From: Gemmobacter sp.
Lineage (GTDB): Bacteria > Pseudomonadota > Alphaproteobacteria > Rhodobacterales > Rhodobacteraceae
Length of the DNA: 64,000 nucleotides
NCBI RefSeq assembly: GCF_034676705.1
Contig: NZ_JAUCBS010000013.1
Span: 1,500,501-1,564,500 of the forward strand
Direction of reading: 5' to 3'
Shown here: positions 16,165 to 23,220 of the stretch, piece by piece
Layout: each line of letters opens with the position of its first letter
Position numbering within the stretch: the first letter of the stretch is position 1
Translations under genes and position numbers: made by a program
The notes under the pieces: generated by a model
The model's input: the letters and a program-made list of their open reading frames with translations, nothing else
What the model was told of the DNA's origin: nothing
The model's database searches: none

Positions 16165-17250
16165 TCACTGGGTCTTGCCGGCGAGGAAGCCGTCGAACGG
16201 CAGTTCCGCAAGGCGGTTCCACACGCGCTGCTTTTCGGTATAGGCCGACCACTGGTCGTACATCTTCTTGAACTTCGGGTTGCTGGCCGCATATTCGGCA
16301 TAGACGTCGCGCGACGCCTTGTAGCCGGCTTCCAGCAGATCCTGCGGGAACACGCGCAGTTCGGTGCCCTGGGCCGCAAGGCGATACAGCGCCTCGGGGT
16401 TGTTGGCATCGTATTTCGCCAGGCAGTGGGTCATCGTCTCGGACGAGATGGTTTCCAGCGCGGCCTGATAGGCGGGCGGCAGGCTGTCCCATTTCGCCTT
16501 GTTGACGAACAGCGAGGCGTTCGCGGTGCCTTCCCACCAGCCGGGGGCGTAGTAGTATTTGGCGACCTTGAAGAAGCCCAGCTTCTCATCGTCATAGGGG
16601 CCCGAGAATTCGGCCGCGTCCAGCGTGCCGCGTTCCAGCGCCGAATAGATGTCGCCGCCCGCGATCTGCTGCGGCACGACGCCCAGCCGCGACATGATGG
16701 TGCCGCCCATGCCCGCGATGCGCATCTTGAGGCCCGACAGATCGGCCAGCGAGTTGATTTCCTTGCGATACCAGCCACCCATCTGCGCGCCGGTATTGCC
16801 GGCGGGAATGGCGTGGATGTTGTAATCGGCCATGAATTCGTTCACCAGCTCGCGCCCGCCGCCGTAATACAGCCAGCCGATGTGTTGGCGGGTGTTCAGG
16901 CCAAAGGGCAGCGAGGTGTCGAACTGGAACGCCGGATCCTTGCCGATGTAAAAGCTCGACAGCGTATGCGCGCATTCGATGGTGCCTTCCTGCACCGCGT
17001 CCAGCGCCTGAAGCCCGCCGACAAGTTCCCCGGCCGCAAAGGCCTGGATGGTGAAGTTGCCATCGGTGATTTCGGCGATGCGCTTGGACAGCTGGACGCT
17101 GATGCCAAACAGCGTGTCGAGGCTTTTCGGATAGCTGGACGTCAGGCGCCAGCTGATCTTGGGCATGGATTGCGCAATGGCCGGTGCCGCAACGGTGGTC
17201 GCGGCGGCAGCTGCAATCCCCGCCCCCTTGATGAACGAGCGTCTGTGCAT
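16165..17250 (-). CDS. TRAP transporter receptor DctP/TakP-like (orphan)
   Basis: The 361-residue periplasmic receptor starts MHRRSFIKGAG with a twin-arginine-like signal and cleavage near APAIAQ. It shares long blocks with the TakP at 38.9 kb (LGVVPQQIAGGDIY, GPYDDEKLGFFKVA, PGWWEGT), so it is a paralogue of the 2-keto-acid receptor family (COG4663). No membrane subunits are adjacent; it may use the TakQM permease at 40.2-42.5 kb. Its position upstream of the IlvD/BCKDH operon on the same strand suggests uptake of a branched or linear 2-keto acid. Divergent from the TonB receptor. Confidence 0.9.
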   Translation of the reverse strand: MHRRSFIKGAGIAAAAATTVAAPAIAQSMPKISWRLTSSYPKSLDTLFGISVQLSKRIAEITDGNFTIQAFAAGELVGGLQALDAVQEGTIECAHTLSSFYIGKDPAFQFDTSLPFGLNTRQHIGWLYYGGGRELVNEFMADYNIHAIPAGNTGAQMGGWYRKEINSLADLSGLKMRIAGMGGTIMSRLGVVPQQIAGGDIYSALERGTLDAAEFSGPYDDEKLGFFKVAKYYYAPGWWEGTANASLFVNKAKWDSLPPAYQAALETISSETMTHCLAKYDANNPEALYRLAAQGTELRVFPQDLLEAGYKASRDVYAEYAASNPKFKKMYDQWSAYTEKQRVWNRLAELPFDGFLAGKTQ

Positions 17251-17314
17251 GAAGTCCTCCCTATCCAGTCACTTCTCTGGTGCAAGGTGTTTACTGCGAC
17301 ACTCCGGTGAAAGT

Positions 17315-17328
17315 CACATGCAAATGTG
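17315..17328. promoter_or_regulatory. Palindrome in the TRAP receptor/TonB receptor divergent region
   Basis: CACATGCAAATGTG: arms CACAT and ATGTG around GCAA, 65 bases before the TRAP receptor start and 215 before the TonB receptor. A second inverted repeat CATGCACTTGCATG (arms CATGCA/TGCATG) lies at 17447-17460, 83 bases before the TonB receptor. Both share the ATGCA half. They could be operators for one regulator; the known Fur, Irr and RirA boxes do not fit. Confidence 0.4.
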
Positions 17329-17542
17329 CGGAACGGCTGTGCGTGGAATCCCGGACCTCCGCGGCAAGACGCCGCGCAGACGGGCAGGGCGGTGCGCGGG
17401 CGCCACGCTTTGCCGGGAAATGCGGCAACCGGGCCGGCATGGCGAACATGCACTTGCATGAAACTGGCGGGGCCGCTATCCGCAGCGCATACCGCGAAGC
17501 CATGGTCCGCCTCAGCCACGCCCGATTCCGATGGAGGTGACC

Positions 17543-19486
17543 ATGACGCAGCTTCTGACGGGGCGCAGTCTTGTGGCCGGGCTTATGGCCGGCGCGGCTG
17601 TCTGTGCCCTGACGACCCCGGGCCTTGCACAGGATGAAATCAGCCTGGACCCGGTGATCGTGCAGGCTTACGACGACTGGGCCGGCGCCGCCGACCGCGC
17701 GACGACGCAATATGTCTCGCAGGCGGAACTGGAACGCGCCCGCACCGGCGACCTGAAGGATCTGTTCGCGGGCATCGCCTCGGTTGCCGTGGGCGGCGCG
17801 GTGCCGGTGGCGCAGAAGATCTTCGTCAACGGTGTCGACATGCTGAACCTGTCGGTGACGGTCGATGACGTGGCGCAGAACAACCGCGCCTTTCACCATG
17901 TCAGCGCCAATGCCATCGACCCCGGCCTGCTGAAGGCGGTGCGCGCCGATGCTGGCGCCGCCCCTGCCGATGCGGGCCCCCATGCCATGGCGGGGTCGGT
18001 GGTGTTCGAAACCGTGGATGCCGCCGATATCCTGGAAGATGGCCGCAACTTTGGCGGCAATACCACGCTGTCCTTTGGCGACAACGGCCGCACCGGCACC
18101 GCCGCGCTGACGCTGGCGGGCCGGCAGGGCGGGTTCGAATGGCTGGGCTACCTCAAGACCGCCAAGGGCAAGGATTACAGGACCGGCGCCGGCAACACCC
18201 TGCGCGGCACCGCCGCCGACATGCAGAGCGCCCTGCTGAAAGTGGCCTACGAAGGGGCCGAGGGGCACCGCTTTGAACTGTCGGCGATGGAGCTGCGCGA
18301 CGATGCGCTGCGCCGCTACCGCGCCAATATCGGCGCGGTGATCGGCGGCCGCCCGGTGCCCGAACTGCGCCGCTACGATACCGCCCGGCGCAACCTGTCG
18401 CTGACCTATCACAACACCCAGGGCGGCGGGATGTGGGATCCCAAGGTGGTGCTGGGCTTTTCCGAAAGCATGGTGAACATTCCCGACCCGGAAATGTCCG
18501 AAGGCACCTCGAACACCACCAGCGCCAAGGTGCAGAACACCTTCCACCTGTCCGATGGCAACACCATCGTGGCGGGCCTCGATGTCTACCGGCGGACCAG
18601 CACCTACGAGGACACCGACGAATACTACCGCGAAACGGCGCGCAACATCGGCCTGTTCGCCCAGGCCCGCCTGCAACCGACCGAGCCGCTGAAAATCTCG
18701 TTCGGCCTGCGCGCCGACTGGCAGACGTTCAACGGTGAAGGCGGCTTCAAGGGCAGCTACAGCGGCCTCAGCGGCAATGCCTCGGTGTCCTATGCCGTGA
18801 CCCAGGCGCTGACCCTGCGCGCAGGCGTGTCCAGCGTGTTCGGCGGGCTGTCGCTGGAAGACAACTATGAATTCTGGCGCAGCCCGACCTGGAATTACGG
18901 CAGCCTGAAATCGGCGCGGTCGCAGAACTATACGCTGGGGGCCGATTATGTGGCGGGCAACCTGCGCCTTGGGGGCGAACTGTTCCTGACCCGCATGTCC
19001 AACGCCCGCGCCTGGGGCGGCAACATCGACTTTGAAAGCCGCGGCTTCAACCTGGGCGCGACCTATGGCTGGGACGACGGCTTTGCGCGGCTGACCTATT
19101 CCAGCAGCAAGGTCAAGGTGAACGGCGCGCTGTCGGGCAGCTACGAGGCGGTCGATTTCGGCGCGCCGCTGGGCCAGATCCTGGCGTTCGAGGTGCAGCA
19201 GCAGGTCGGCCAGAACTGGACGCTGGGCGGCAGCCTGGACATGGCGCTGGACTACACCCATGTCGCCGCCGGGTCGGACATCACGCTGAAGGGCTACGAG
19301 GTGGTGAACGTGTTCGCCGAATACGTGCCGCCCAGCCTGCCCAACCTGCGCCTGCGGGCCGAGGTGGCGAACCTGTTCGACCGCGACTATGCCGACCGCG
19401 CGACCTATGGCGCCGATTACACCAGCATCAGCGCCATGCGCGAACCGGGCCGCACCTTCAAGGTCAGCCTGGTCACCAGGTTCTAG
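17543..19486 (+). CDS. TonB-dependent outer membrane receptor
   Basis: The 647-residue protein has a signal peptide (about 1-29, ending PGLAQ), a plug domain (about 45-155, with LKDLFAGIASVAVGG and MAGSVVFETVDAADIL) and a 22-strand-type barrel. Its last residues FKVSLVTRF end in the terminal Phe typical of outer membrane barrels. The TonB box is likely near DPVIVQAY. Length and layout fit siderophore or haem receptors of the CirA/FepA class; the ligand cannot be told. The ATG at 17543 is chosen because GGAGGTGACC stands directly before it. The FatBCDE-like importer 3 kb downstream suggests a common iron-uptake function. Confidence 0.9.
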   Translation: MTQLLTGRSLVAGLMAGAAVCALTTPGLAQDEISLDPVIVQAYDDWAGAADRATTQYVSQAELERARTGDLKDLFAGIASVAVGGAVPVAQKIFVNGVDMLNLSVTVDDVAQNNRAFHHVSANAIDPGLLKAVRADAGAAPADAGPHAMAGSVVFETVDAADILEDGRNFGGNTTLSFGDNGRTGTAALTLAGRQGGFEWLGYLKTAKGKDYRTGAGNTLRGTAADMQSALLKVAYEGAEGHRFELSAMELRDDALRRYRANIGAVIGGRPVPELRRYDTARRNLSLTYHNTQGGGMWDPKVVLGFSESMVNIPDPEMSEGTSNTTSAKVQNTFHLSDGNTIVAGLDVYRRTSTYEDTDEYYRETARNIGLFAQARLQPTEPLKISFGLRADWQTFNGEGGFKGSYSGLSGNASVSYAVTQALTLRAGVSSVFGGLSLEDNYEFWRSPTWNYGSLKSARSQNYTLGADYVAGNLRLGGELFLTRMSNARAWGGNIDFESRGFNLGATYGWDDGFARLTYSSSKVKVNGALSGSYEAVDFGAPLGQILAFEVQQQVGQNWTLGGSLDMALDYTHVAAGSDITLKGYEVVNVFAEYVPPSLPNLRLRAEVANLFDRDYADRATYGADYTSISAMREPGRTFKVSLVTRF

Positions 19487-19488
19487 GG
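19471..19488. repeat. 18-bp direct repeat, copy A (contains TonB receptor stop)
   Basis: GGTCACCAGGTTCTAGGG at 19471-19488 encodes the last residues and TAG stop of the TonB receptor. An identical copy lies at 19597-19614, 126 bases further on. Confidence 0.85.
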
Positions 19489-19596
19489 TCGCAGGGCCGG
19501 AACCCGGCCCGGACCATGGGCCCCGTCCACCGGCACACGGTCGGCGGGGTCGCTCGCCGGGCATCCCGCACCGGGCTGCGGCGGCAAAGCCGGCCC

Positions 19597-19614
19597 GGTC
19601 ACCAGGTTCTAGGG
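19597..19614. repeat. 18-bp direct repeat, copy B (contains MarR stop)
   Basis: Exact copy of 19471-19488. Here CTAGGG holds the stop codon of the leftward MarR-type gene, because CTAG is self-complementary. The 108 bases in between carry GC-rich inverted repeats and no gene. Confidence 0.85.
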
Positions 19615-20085
19615 ATACAGCCGGATCAGCACCCGGCTAAGGCCATAGGCCTCGTCCACCGTCAGGCGGTGGGCGAGTTCGCCCTGGATCGCCGCCATAT
19701 AGGCCGGCCAGATCCGTTCGTGCAGGCCCTGCCCCTGTTCTGTCAGGAACACCCGCTGCGCGCGGCCCGCGCCGGGCATCTTTTCGCGCCGCACCAGCCC
19801 CTTGGCCTCCAGCCGGGCGACATGGCGCGACAGGGCGTATTGCGGCACATACAGCCGCCGTTCCAGTTCGGCCATCTGCAACCCGGCGGCCGCCTCGCGC
19901 TCGATCTCGATCAGGATTTCATACCAGACCGGATCCTCGATCCCATGCGCGCGCAGCGCGCGCCCGATGCGCGGCGCCATGCTGCGCTGGATGCGTTGCA
20001 GGTTGAACCACACCCGGTTGTGCGCGATGCGCGGATCGGCATCGTCAAAGACCGGGGCGCCGGAGGGGGCAGGGCTGGCGGGCAC
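19609..20085 (-). CDS. MarR-family transcriptional regulator
   Basis: The protein is about 158 residues from a GTG at 20083-20085 (PASPAPSGAPVFDDADPRIAHNR...). Its core is a MarR winged helix: DPVWYEILIEIEREAAAGLQ, LERRLYVPQYALSRHVARLE and the wing KGLVRREKMPGAGRAQRVFL. The start is uncertain, as no ATG lies in frame nearby. It converges on the TonB receptor and follows the C-x2-C protein gene by 35 bases, so the two may form an operon. A role in controlling the iron region is plausible but unproven. Confidence 0.75.
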   Translation of the reverse strand: MPASPAPSGAPVFDDADPRIAHNRVWFNLQRIQRSMAPRIGRALRAHGIEDPVWYEILIEIEREAAAGLQMAELERRLYVPQYALSRHVARLEAKGLVRREKMPGAGRAQRVFLTEQGQGLHERIWPAYMAAIQGELAHRLTVDEAYGLSRVLIRLYP

Positions 20086-20120
20086 GGGGCATTCTCGGGC
20101 TGCGGGCGTTCCCTGCCTGC

Positions 20121-20633
20121 TTAGCCTGCCGGGCGCGCCCCGGCCAGCCCCCGTTCGTTGCAGATGGCCAGCGCGGCCAGATCGTCTGCCGCCTCCAGCA
20201 GGGCGGCCACCGGGCGGCTGTCGCACAGCATCAGCGCCTCGATGGTGGCGGCGCCGGTGCGGCCGCGCCGGACCAGATGCAGCACGCGCAGCAGCAGCGC
20301 CTCGTGCCGGGTCAGCACCCGGGCACAGCCGGCGCAATAGGGGTTGGAATAGCGGAACGGTTCGCTGCGCGCGATGGCCATGGTCTGGACCAGCGCGGTG
20401 ATCGCCACCAGCAGCACGGGGCCGTGGTCCGCGCCGAACAGCCGGTCGGCCACATCGGCCGGGCCGGCGCCATGGCGGGGGCGGGTGCCCGACTGATCGG
20501 CAAAGATCAGCCGCATCACATCCAGCGTGTGCCGTTCGAACCCGTCGAAACCGGCGGCGTCCAGCAGGGTCTCGGTCGGGCCGGGCGTGCCGCAGGTGGC
20601 GCCGCGTGCCGATCCGGGGTTGGGGGTGGCCAT
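20121..20633 (-). CDS. Unrecognised protein with C-x2-C motif
   Basis: This 170-residue protein from the ATG at 20633 has GGAG 9 bases upstream, which decides against longer frames. It has mixed helical character, with hydrophobic helices GPVLLVAITALVQTMAIA and HEALLLRVLHLVRRG, a YCAGCARVL motif that could bind a metal, and TIEALMLCDSRPVAALLEAADDL at the C-terminus. I do not recognise a family. It lies upstream of the MarR gene on the same strand, and divergent from two further unknown genes. All sit in the iron-uptake region. Confidence 0.6.
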   Translation of the reverse strand: MATPNPGSARGATCGTPGPTETLLDAAGFDGFERHTLDVMRLIFADQSGTRPRHGAGPADVADRLFGADHGPVLLVAITALVQTMAIARSEPFRYSNPYCAGCARVLTRHEALLLRVLHLVRRGRTGAATIEALMLCDSRPVAALLEAADDLAALAICNERGLAGARPAG

Positions 20634-20779
20634 GGCAATGATCTCCGCAAGGATGCCGCGCAGCAGGAGGGAACCGCCGCGCGGCATCGGCCGGGCCGTC
20701 CGCGCCGCGCCTTTCGGGTCGCGCATCCGGGATGGCTGCGCTTTTCCTATTAAAACTGTCGGATAAGTCAAGCGCGGTC

Positions 20780-20808
20780 TTGCCGTATTCTGACTGTTTT
20801 TGTATGAA
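20780..20808 (+). promoter_or_regulatory. Putative promoter for the two hypothetical genes
   Basis: TTGCCG (20780-20785), a 17-base spacer with a T run, and TATGAA (20803-20808) lie 41 bases before the 20850 start. The 217-bp divergent region is markedly AT-richer (20745-20815) than its surroundings. Confidence 0.45.
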
Positions 20809-20849
20809 ATGCCGCAACGGCCCCGCAGCGGGCTAGAAAAGGAGCCGTC

Positions 20850-21077
20850 ATGGCACAGGATCCCATGGGCCTTCTGGCCGCCGATGCGCTGGCGCGCAGC
20901 CTTGGCTGCGGCGGCCTGCACCCCCGCTTGCGCGCGGCGCTGGAGGCAGGCGCCGCCTTTCCCGCCCGCCGCGCCGGCCCGCCGCCCATGACCGATCTGG
21001 CCGGGCCGCTGCCGGAAAATGTGGTGCGGTTCCCGGCGGTTGACCTGACCGCCGCCAGGGGAGGCGCCGCCCGATGA
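20850..21077 (+). CDS. Small unrecognised protein
   Basis: The 75-residue protein begins MAQDPMGLLAADALARSLGC, with AAGGAG before the ATG. It ends in a low-complexity, Ala/Pro-rich tail (PENVVRFPAVDLTAARGGAA). No signal peptide or membrane helix is visible. Its stop codon overlaps the next gene's start (ATGA), so the two are co-translated. I do not recognise a family. Confidence 0.55.
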   Translation: MAQDPMGLLAADALARSLGCGGLHPRLRAALEAGAAFPARRAGPPPMTDLAGPLPENVVRFPAVDLTAARGGAAR

Positions 21078-21574
21078 ACCTGGACCATCCGCCCATCCAC
21101 GGCACCATCGCGCTGGACAGTCTGCGCCCCGATGGCACGGAAACCGGCCTGCTGGCGGTAACCCGCCATCTGCTGGTCACGCTGGCCGATCCGGCGACCC
21201 AGGCCTGGCACCTGGCCTTTGGCATCGCCGCCGAACGCTGGGGGCAGGGCGAGGGGCCGCGCATCGCCATGGCGGCCTATGCGCTGGTCGCCGCCCTTGC
21301 CCGGGCGCGCACCGTTCCGGTCCGCCACTGCGACCCGCTGAGCCCCGAAGACCGCACCCGCGCCACGCCCGAGGAAGCCGCCCTGATCGGCATGATCCGC
21401 GCCATGCAGCGCGACCTGACCGACGAGGCCCGCCGCCATGTCGCCGCGCTGACCGGCGGGCGCATGGATGCCGCCGTCATCGGTGCCGGCCTGACGCTGG
21501 CCCGCGCCTTGCCCCGCCCGGCCACGCGCCCGGTGATGGTGGCGGCCCATGGCGGGCTTGGGCGCCTGCATTAG
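21074..21574 (+). CDS. Unrecognised protein coupled to the preceding small protein
   Basis: The 166-residue, mainly helical protein begins MNLDHPPIHGTIALDSLRPD and contains LAVTRHLLVTLADPATQAWH, a CDPLSPEDRTRATPEEAAL segment and a hydrophobic helix near the end. It has no clear signal peptide. It is translationally coupled to the 75-residue protein and lies just before the insertion sequence. The family is not recognised. Loss of a downstream partner through the insertion seems unlikely, because a normal stop precedes the IS by 87 bases. Confidence 0.6.
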   Translation: MNLDHPPIHGTIALDSLRPDGTETGLLAVTRHLLVTLADPATQAWHLAFGIAAERWGQGEGPRIAMAAYALVAALARARTVPVRHCDPLSPEDRTRATPEEAALIGMIRAMQRDLTDEARRHVAALTGGRMDAAVIGAGLTLARALPRPATRPVMVAAHGGLGRLH

Positions 21575-21608
21575 GCCCGGGCGCCTGACGCCGCTGTCGG
21601 ATGCCTCC

Positions 21609-21638
21609 GGCGGGGGTATTTGGAAAAAGGCAAAGGGG
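21609..21638 (+). repeat. Diverged copy of the dispersed intergenic element
   Basis: CGGCGGGGGTATTTGG then AAAAAGGCAAAGGGG: the same layout (C/G-rich block, TATTTGG, purine tail) as the main family but with a different middle. A second, opposite variant (CATCTTGC...CAAATACCC) appears to be split by the insertion sequence (21649-21661 and 22419-22434). Confidence 0.5.
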
Positions 21639-21661
21639 CCGCCCTTATCATCTTGCCCCAA

Positions 21662-21678
21662 GGGTCTATACAAGCTCA
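21662..21678 (+). repeat. Left terminal inverted repeat of the IS
   Basis: GGGTCTATACAAGCTCA; matches the right end except at the next-to-last-but-one base (C for G). Confidence 0.85.
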
Positions 21679-22371
21679 TTGTCTGAGGGGTTTCATTCTG
21701 CAAGATCTGAGGAGGGTCTTGTAGAGGTTCTGGTCGCGTGTGTTGAAGCGGAACTCGGTCTCTTTGAGGAAGGCCGGGAAGCTTGATCTGCGCAGGCCGT
21801 TGAACTTCTGGTGCCGCCGTTTCGCGTAGCTCCAGAAGCTCTCGATGCCGTTGATGTGAACGCCGTTCTCCGAGAAGACGGGATGGTCGGGATCGGCGTA
21901 TTTGTTGATGCGGTGATGGCGCAGGAAGCCCGCCTCGACCAGACCGTCATAGCTGCGGAAGCCGTCGGTCGTGACCTCTGCGGACAGGTGGACGCGGCCG
22001 GCGATGATGGCGTGCAGCGTTGATCTGGAACAGTTTTGCACGATCTGGCAATGGACGCGGCCCCCGCGCTCGAGGATGCCGAAGACCGGCACCTTGCGCG
22101 GATTGCCGCGCCCCCTGTGGCCATGCGTGCGGCTGGGGCCGAAACAGCTTTCGTCGATCTCGACCTGGCCCCGGAACGGGCAACTGTCCTGGGCCAGTTC
22201 GGCCATGCGATCGCGCAGGAGGCGATCGAGCGCGGCGGCCGTGTTGTGGCTGAGACCTGTCAGCACGGCAGCCCGGTCCGCGGTGATGTCGACCGCAAAC
22301 AACCGCAGAAGATCCCGAAACTTGCGCTCCGAGATTCTCCCCCGAAACAGATAGGCGTTTTTCTGAGCCAT
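21676..22371 (-). CDS. IS1595-family transposase
   Basis: The 231-residue transposase of the ISXO2-like DDE type has acidic residues D73 (QVEIDESCFG), D136 (TTDGFRSYDG) and the N174/E177 block HINGIESFWSYAKRR. A short N-terminal helix-turn-helix (VLTGLSHNTAAALDRLL) precedes them. The length matches IS1016-type transposases and the frame is unbroken, so the element may still be active. The gene fills the IS. Confidence 0.93.
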   Translation of the reverse strand: MAQKNAYLFRGRISERKFRDLLRLFAVDITADRAAVLTGLSHNTAAALDRLLRDRMAELAQDSCPFRGQVEIDESCFGPSRTHGHRGRGNPRKVPVFGILERGGRVHCQIVQNCSRSTLHAIIAGRVHLSAEVTTDGFRSYDGLVEAGFLRHHRINKYADPDHPVFSENGVHINGIESFWSYAKRRHQKFNGLRRSSFPAFLKETEFRFNTRDQNLYKTLLRSCRMKPLRQ

Positions 22372-22401
22372 GTGAGCACCTTAACATGCTCTCAGACTTC
22401 C

Positions 22402-22418
22402 TCAGCTTGTATAGACCC
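22402..22418 (-). repeat. Right terminal inverted repeat of the IS
   Basis: The minus strand reads GGGTCTATACAAGCTGA, the partner of 21662-21678. Confidence 0.85.
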
Positions 22419-22464
22419 TGCTGCAAATACCCAGGCGACAGCGGCCACCGGGCGCCGCCGGGGA

Positions 22465-23220
22465 TCAGAGATGGTGCAGCACCAGCGGCTTGCCGTCGAT
22501 TTCGGTGACGCGCAGATCCATGTCGTAGATCCGGCCCAGCACATCGGCGGTGCAGACCCCGGCCGGCGGGCCTTCGGCGGCGATGCGGCCATCCTTCATC
22601 GCGACGACATGGTCGGCCCAGGCGGCGGCATGGTTGATGTCGTGCAGCACCACCACCACGCTGCGCCCGGCATCGCGCAGGGTGGCCAGCCGGGCCATCA
22701 CGCCGCGCGCATGGGCCATGTCCAGCGCGGCCAGCGGTTCATCCAGCAGCAGCCAGTCGGCGCCCTGTGCCAGCGTCATGGCGATGAAGGCGCGCTGGCG
22801 CTGGCCGCCCGACAGCTCGTCCAGGAACCGGCCGGCCAGCGCCAGCAGATCCATCGCCTGCAACGCCGCCTCGACCGCTGCGGCATCATCGGGGCCGGGG
22901 CGGCCCCGATGATGGGGCCAGCGGCCAAAGCCCACCAGTTCGCGCACCCGCAGCCGGCTGCCCAGCGGGTTCGATTGCGACAGGATCGCCAGCCGTTTCG
23001 CCAGATCGGCGCTGGGGGTGCGGGCCACATCGGCGCCGTCCACCGCGATTTGCCCCTGTTGCAGCGGCATCAGCCGACCGATCAGCGACAGCAGGGTGGA
23101 TTTGCCGGCGCCGTTCGGCCCGATCAGCGCGGTCAGCCGGCCGCGGGGGATCGTCAGGGTGATGTCGTGCAGGATCGGGGCCTTGCCGATGCGGTGCGAG
23201 ACGCCTTGAACCGTAATCAT
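22465..23220 (-). CDS. Iron-siderophore ABC transporter, ATP-binding protein (FatE/CeuD-like)
   Basis: The 251-residue ATPase begins MITVQGVSHRIGKAPILHDI. Walker A is GPNGAGKST (34-42), the signature LSGGQRQR, Walker B WLLLDEPLAALD and the H-loop VVVLHDINHAAAWADH. The sequence STLLSLIGRLMPLQQGQI is close to FatE/CeuD and other catecholate-siderophore ATPases. The start at 23220 overlaps the upstream permease stop by 4 bases. It is the last gene of the four-gene importer operon. Confidence 0.93.
   Translation of the reverse strand: MITVQGVSHRIGKAPILHDITLTIPRGRLTALIGPNGAGKSTLLSLIGRLMPLQQGQIAVDGADVARTPSADLAKRLAILSQSNPLGSRLRVRELVGFGRWPHHRGRPGPDDAAAVEAALQAMDLLALAGRFLDELSGGQRQRAFIAMTLAQGADWLLLDEPLAALDMAHARGVMARLATLRDAGRSVVVVLHDINHAAAWADHVVAMKDGRIAAEGPPAGVCTADVLGRIYDMDLRVTEIDGKPLVLHHL

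Larger units (their letters stand above)
21662..22418 (-). mobile_element. IS1595-family insertion sequence (IS1016 group)
   Basis: This is a 757-bp element with terminal inverted repeats of 17 bases (GGGTCTATACAAGCTCA at 21662-21678; complement of 22402-22418 with one mismatch). It carries one transposase gene filling nearly all of it. The flanking octamers TGCCCCAA (21654-21661) and TGCTGCAA (22419-22426) agree at 6 of 8 positions. This would fit the 8-bp target duplication of the family after mutation, or a chance match in related repeats. It sits between convergent genes and disrupts none. Confidence 0.88.

Noticed and set aside
12740..16243. 1167-codon open frame on the + strand opposite the FAD dehydrogenase and ilvD genes
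   Set aside because: It is an antisense frame of two well-supported genes in high-GC DNA. Its translation is low-complexity (Arg/His/Gly/Ala rich) and matches no family; stops are rare on the opposite strand of such genes.
19487..19608. Attachment site or integron-like element suggested by the 18-bp direct repeat
   Set aside because: No integrase or recombinase gene lies near, and the repeat flanks only 108 bases of non-coding DNA; kept as an unexplained duplication instead.
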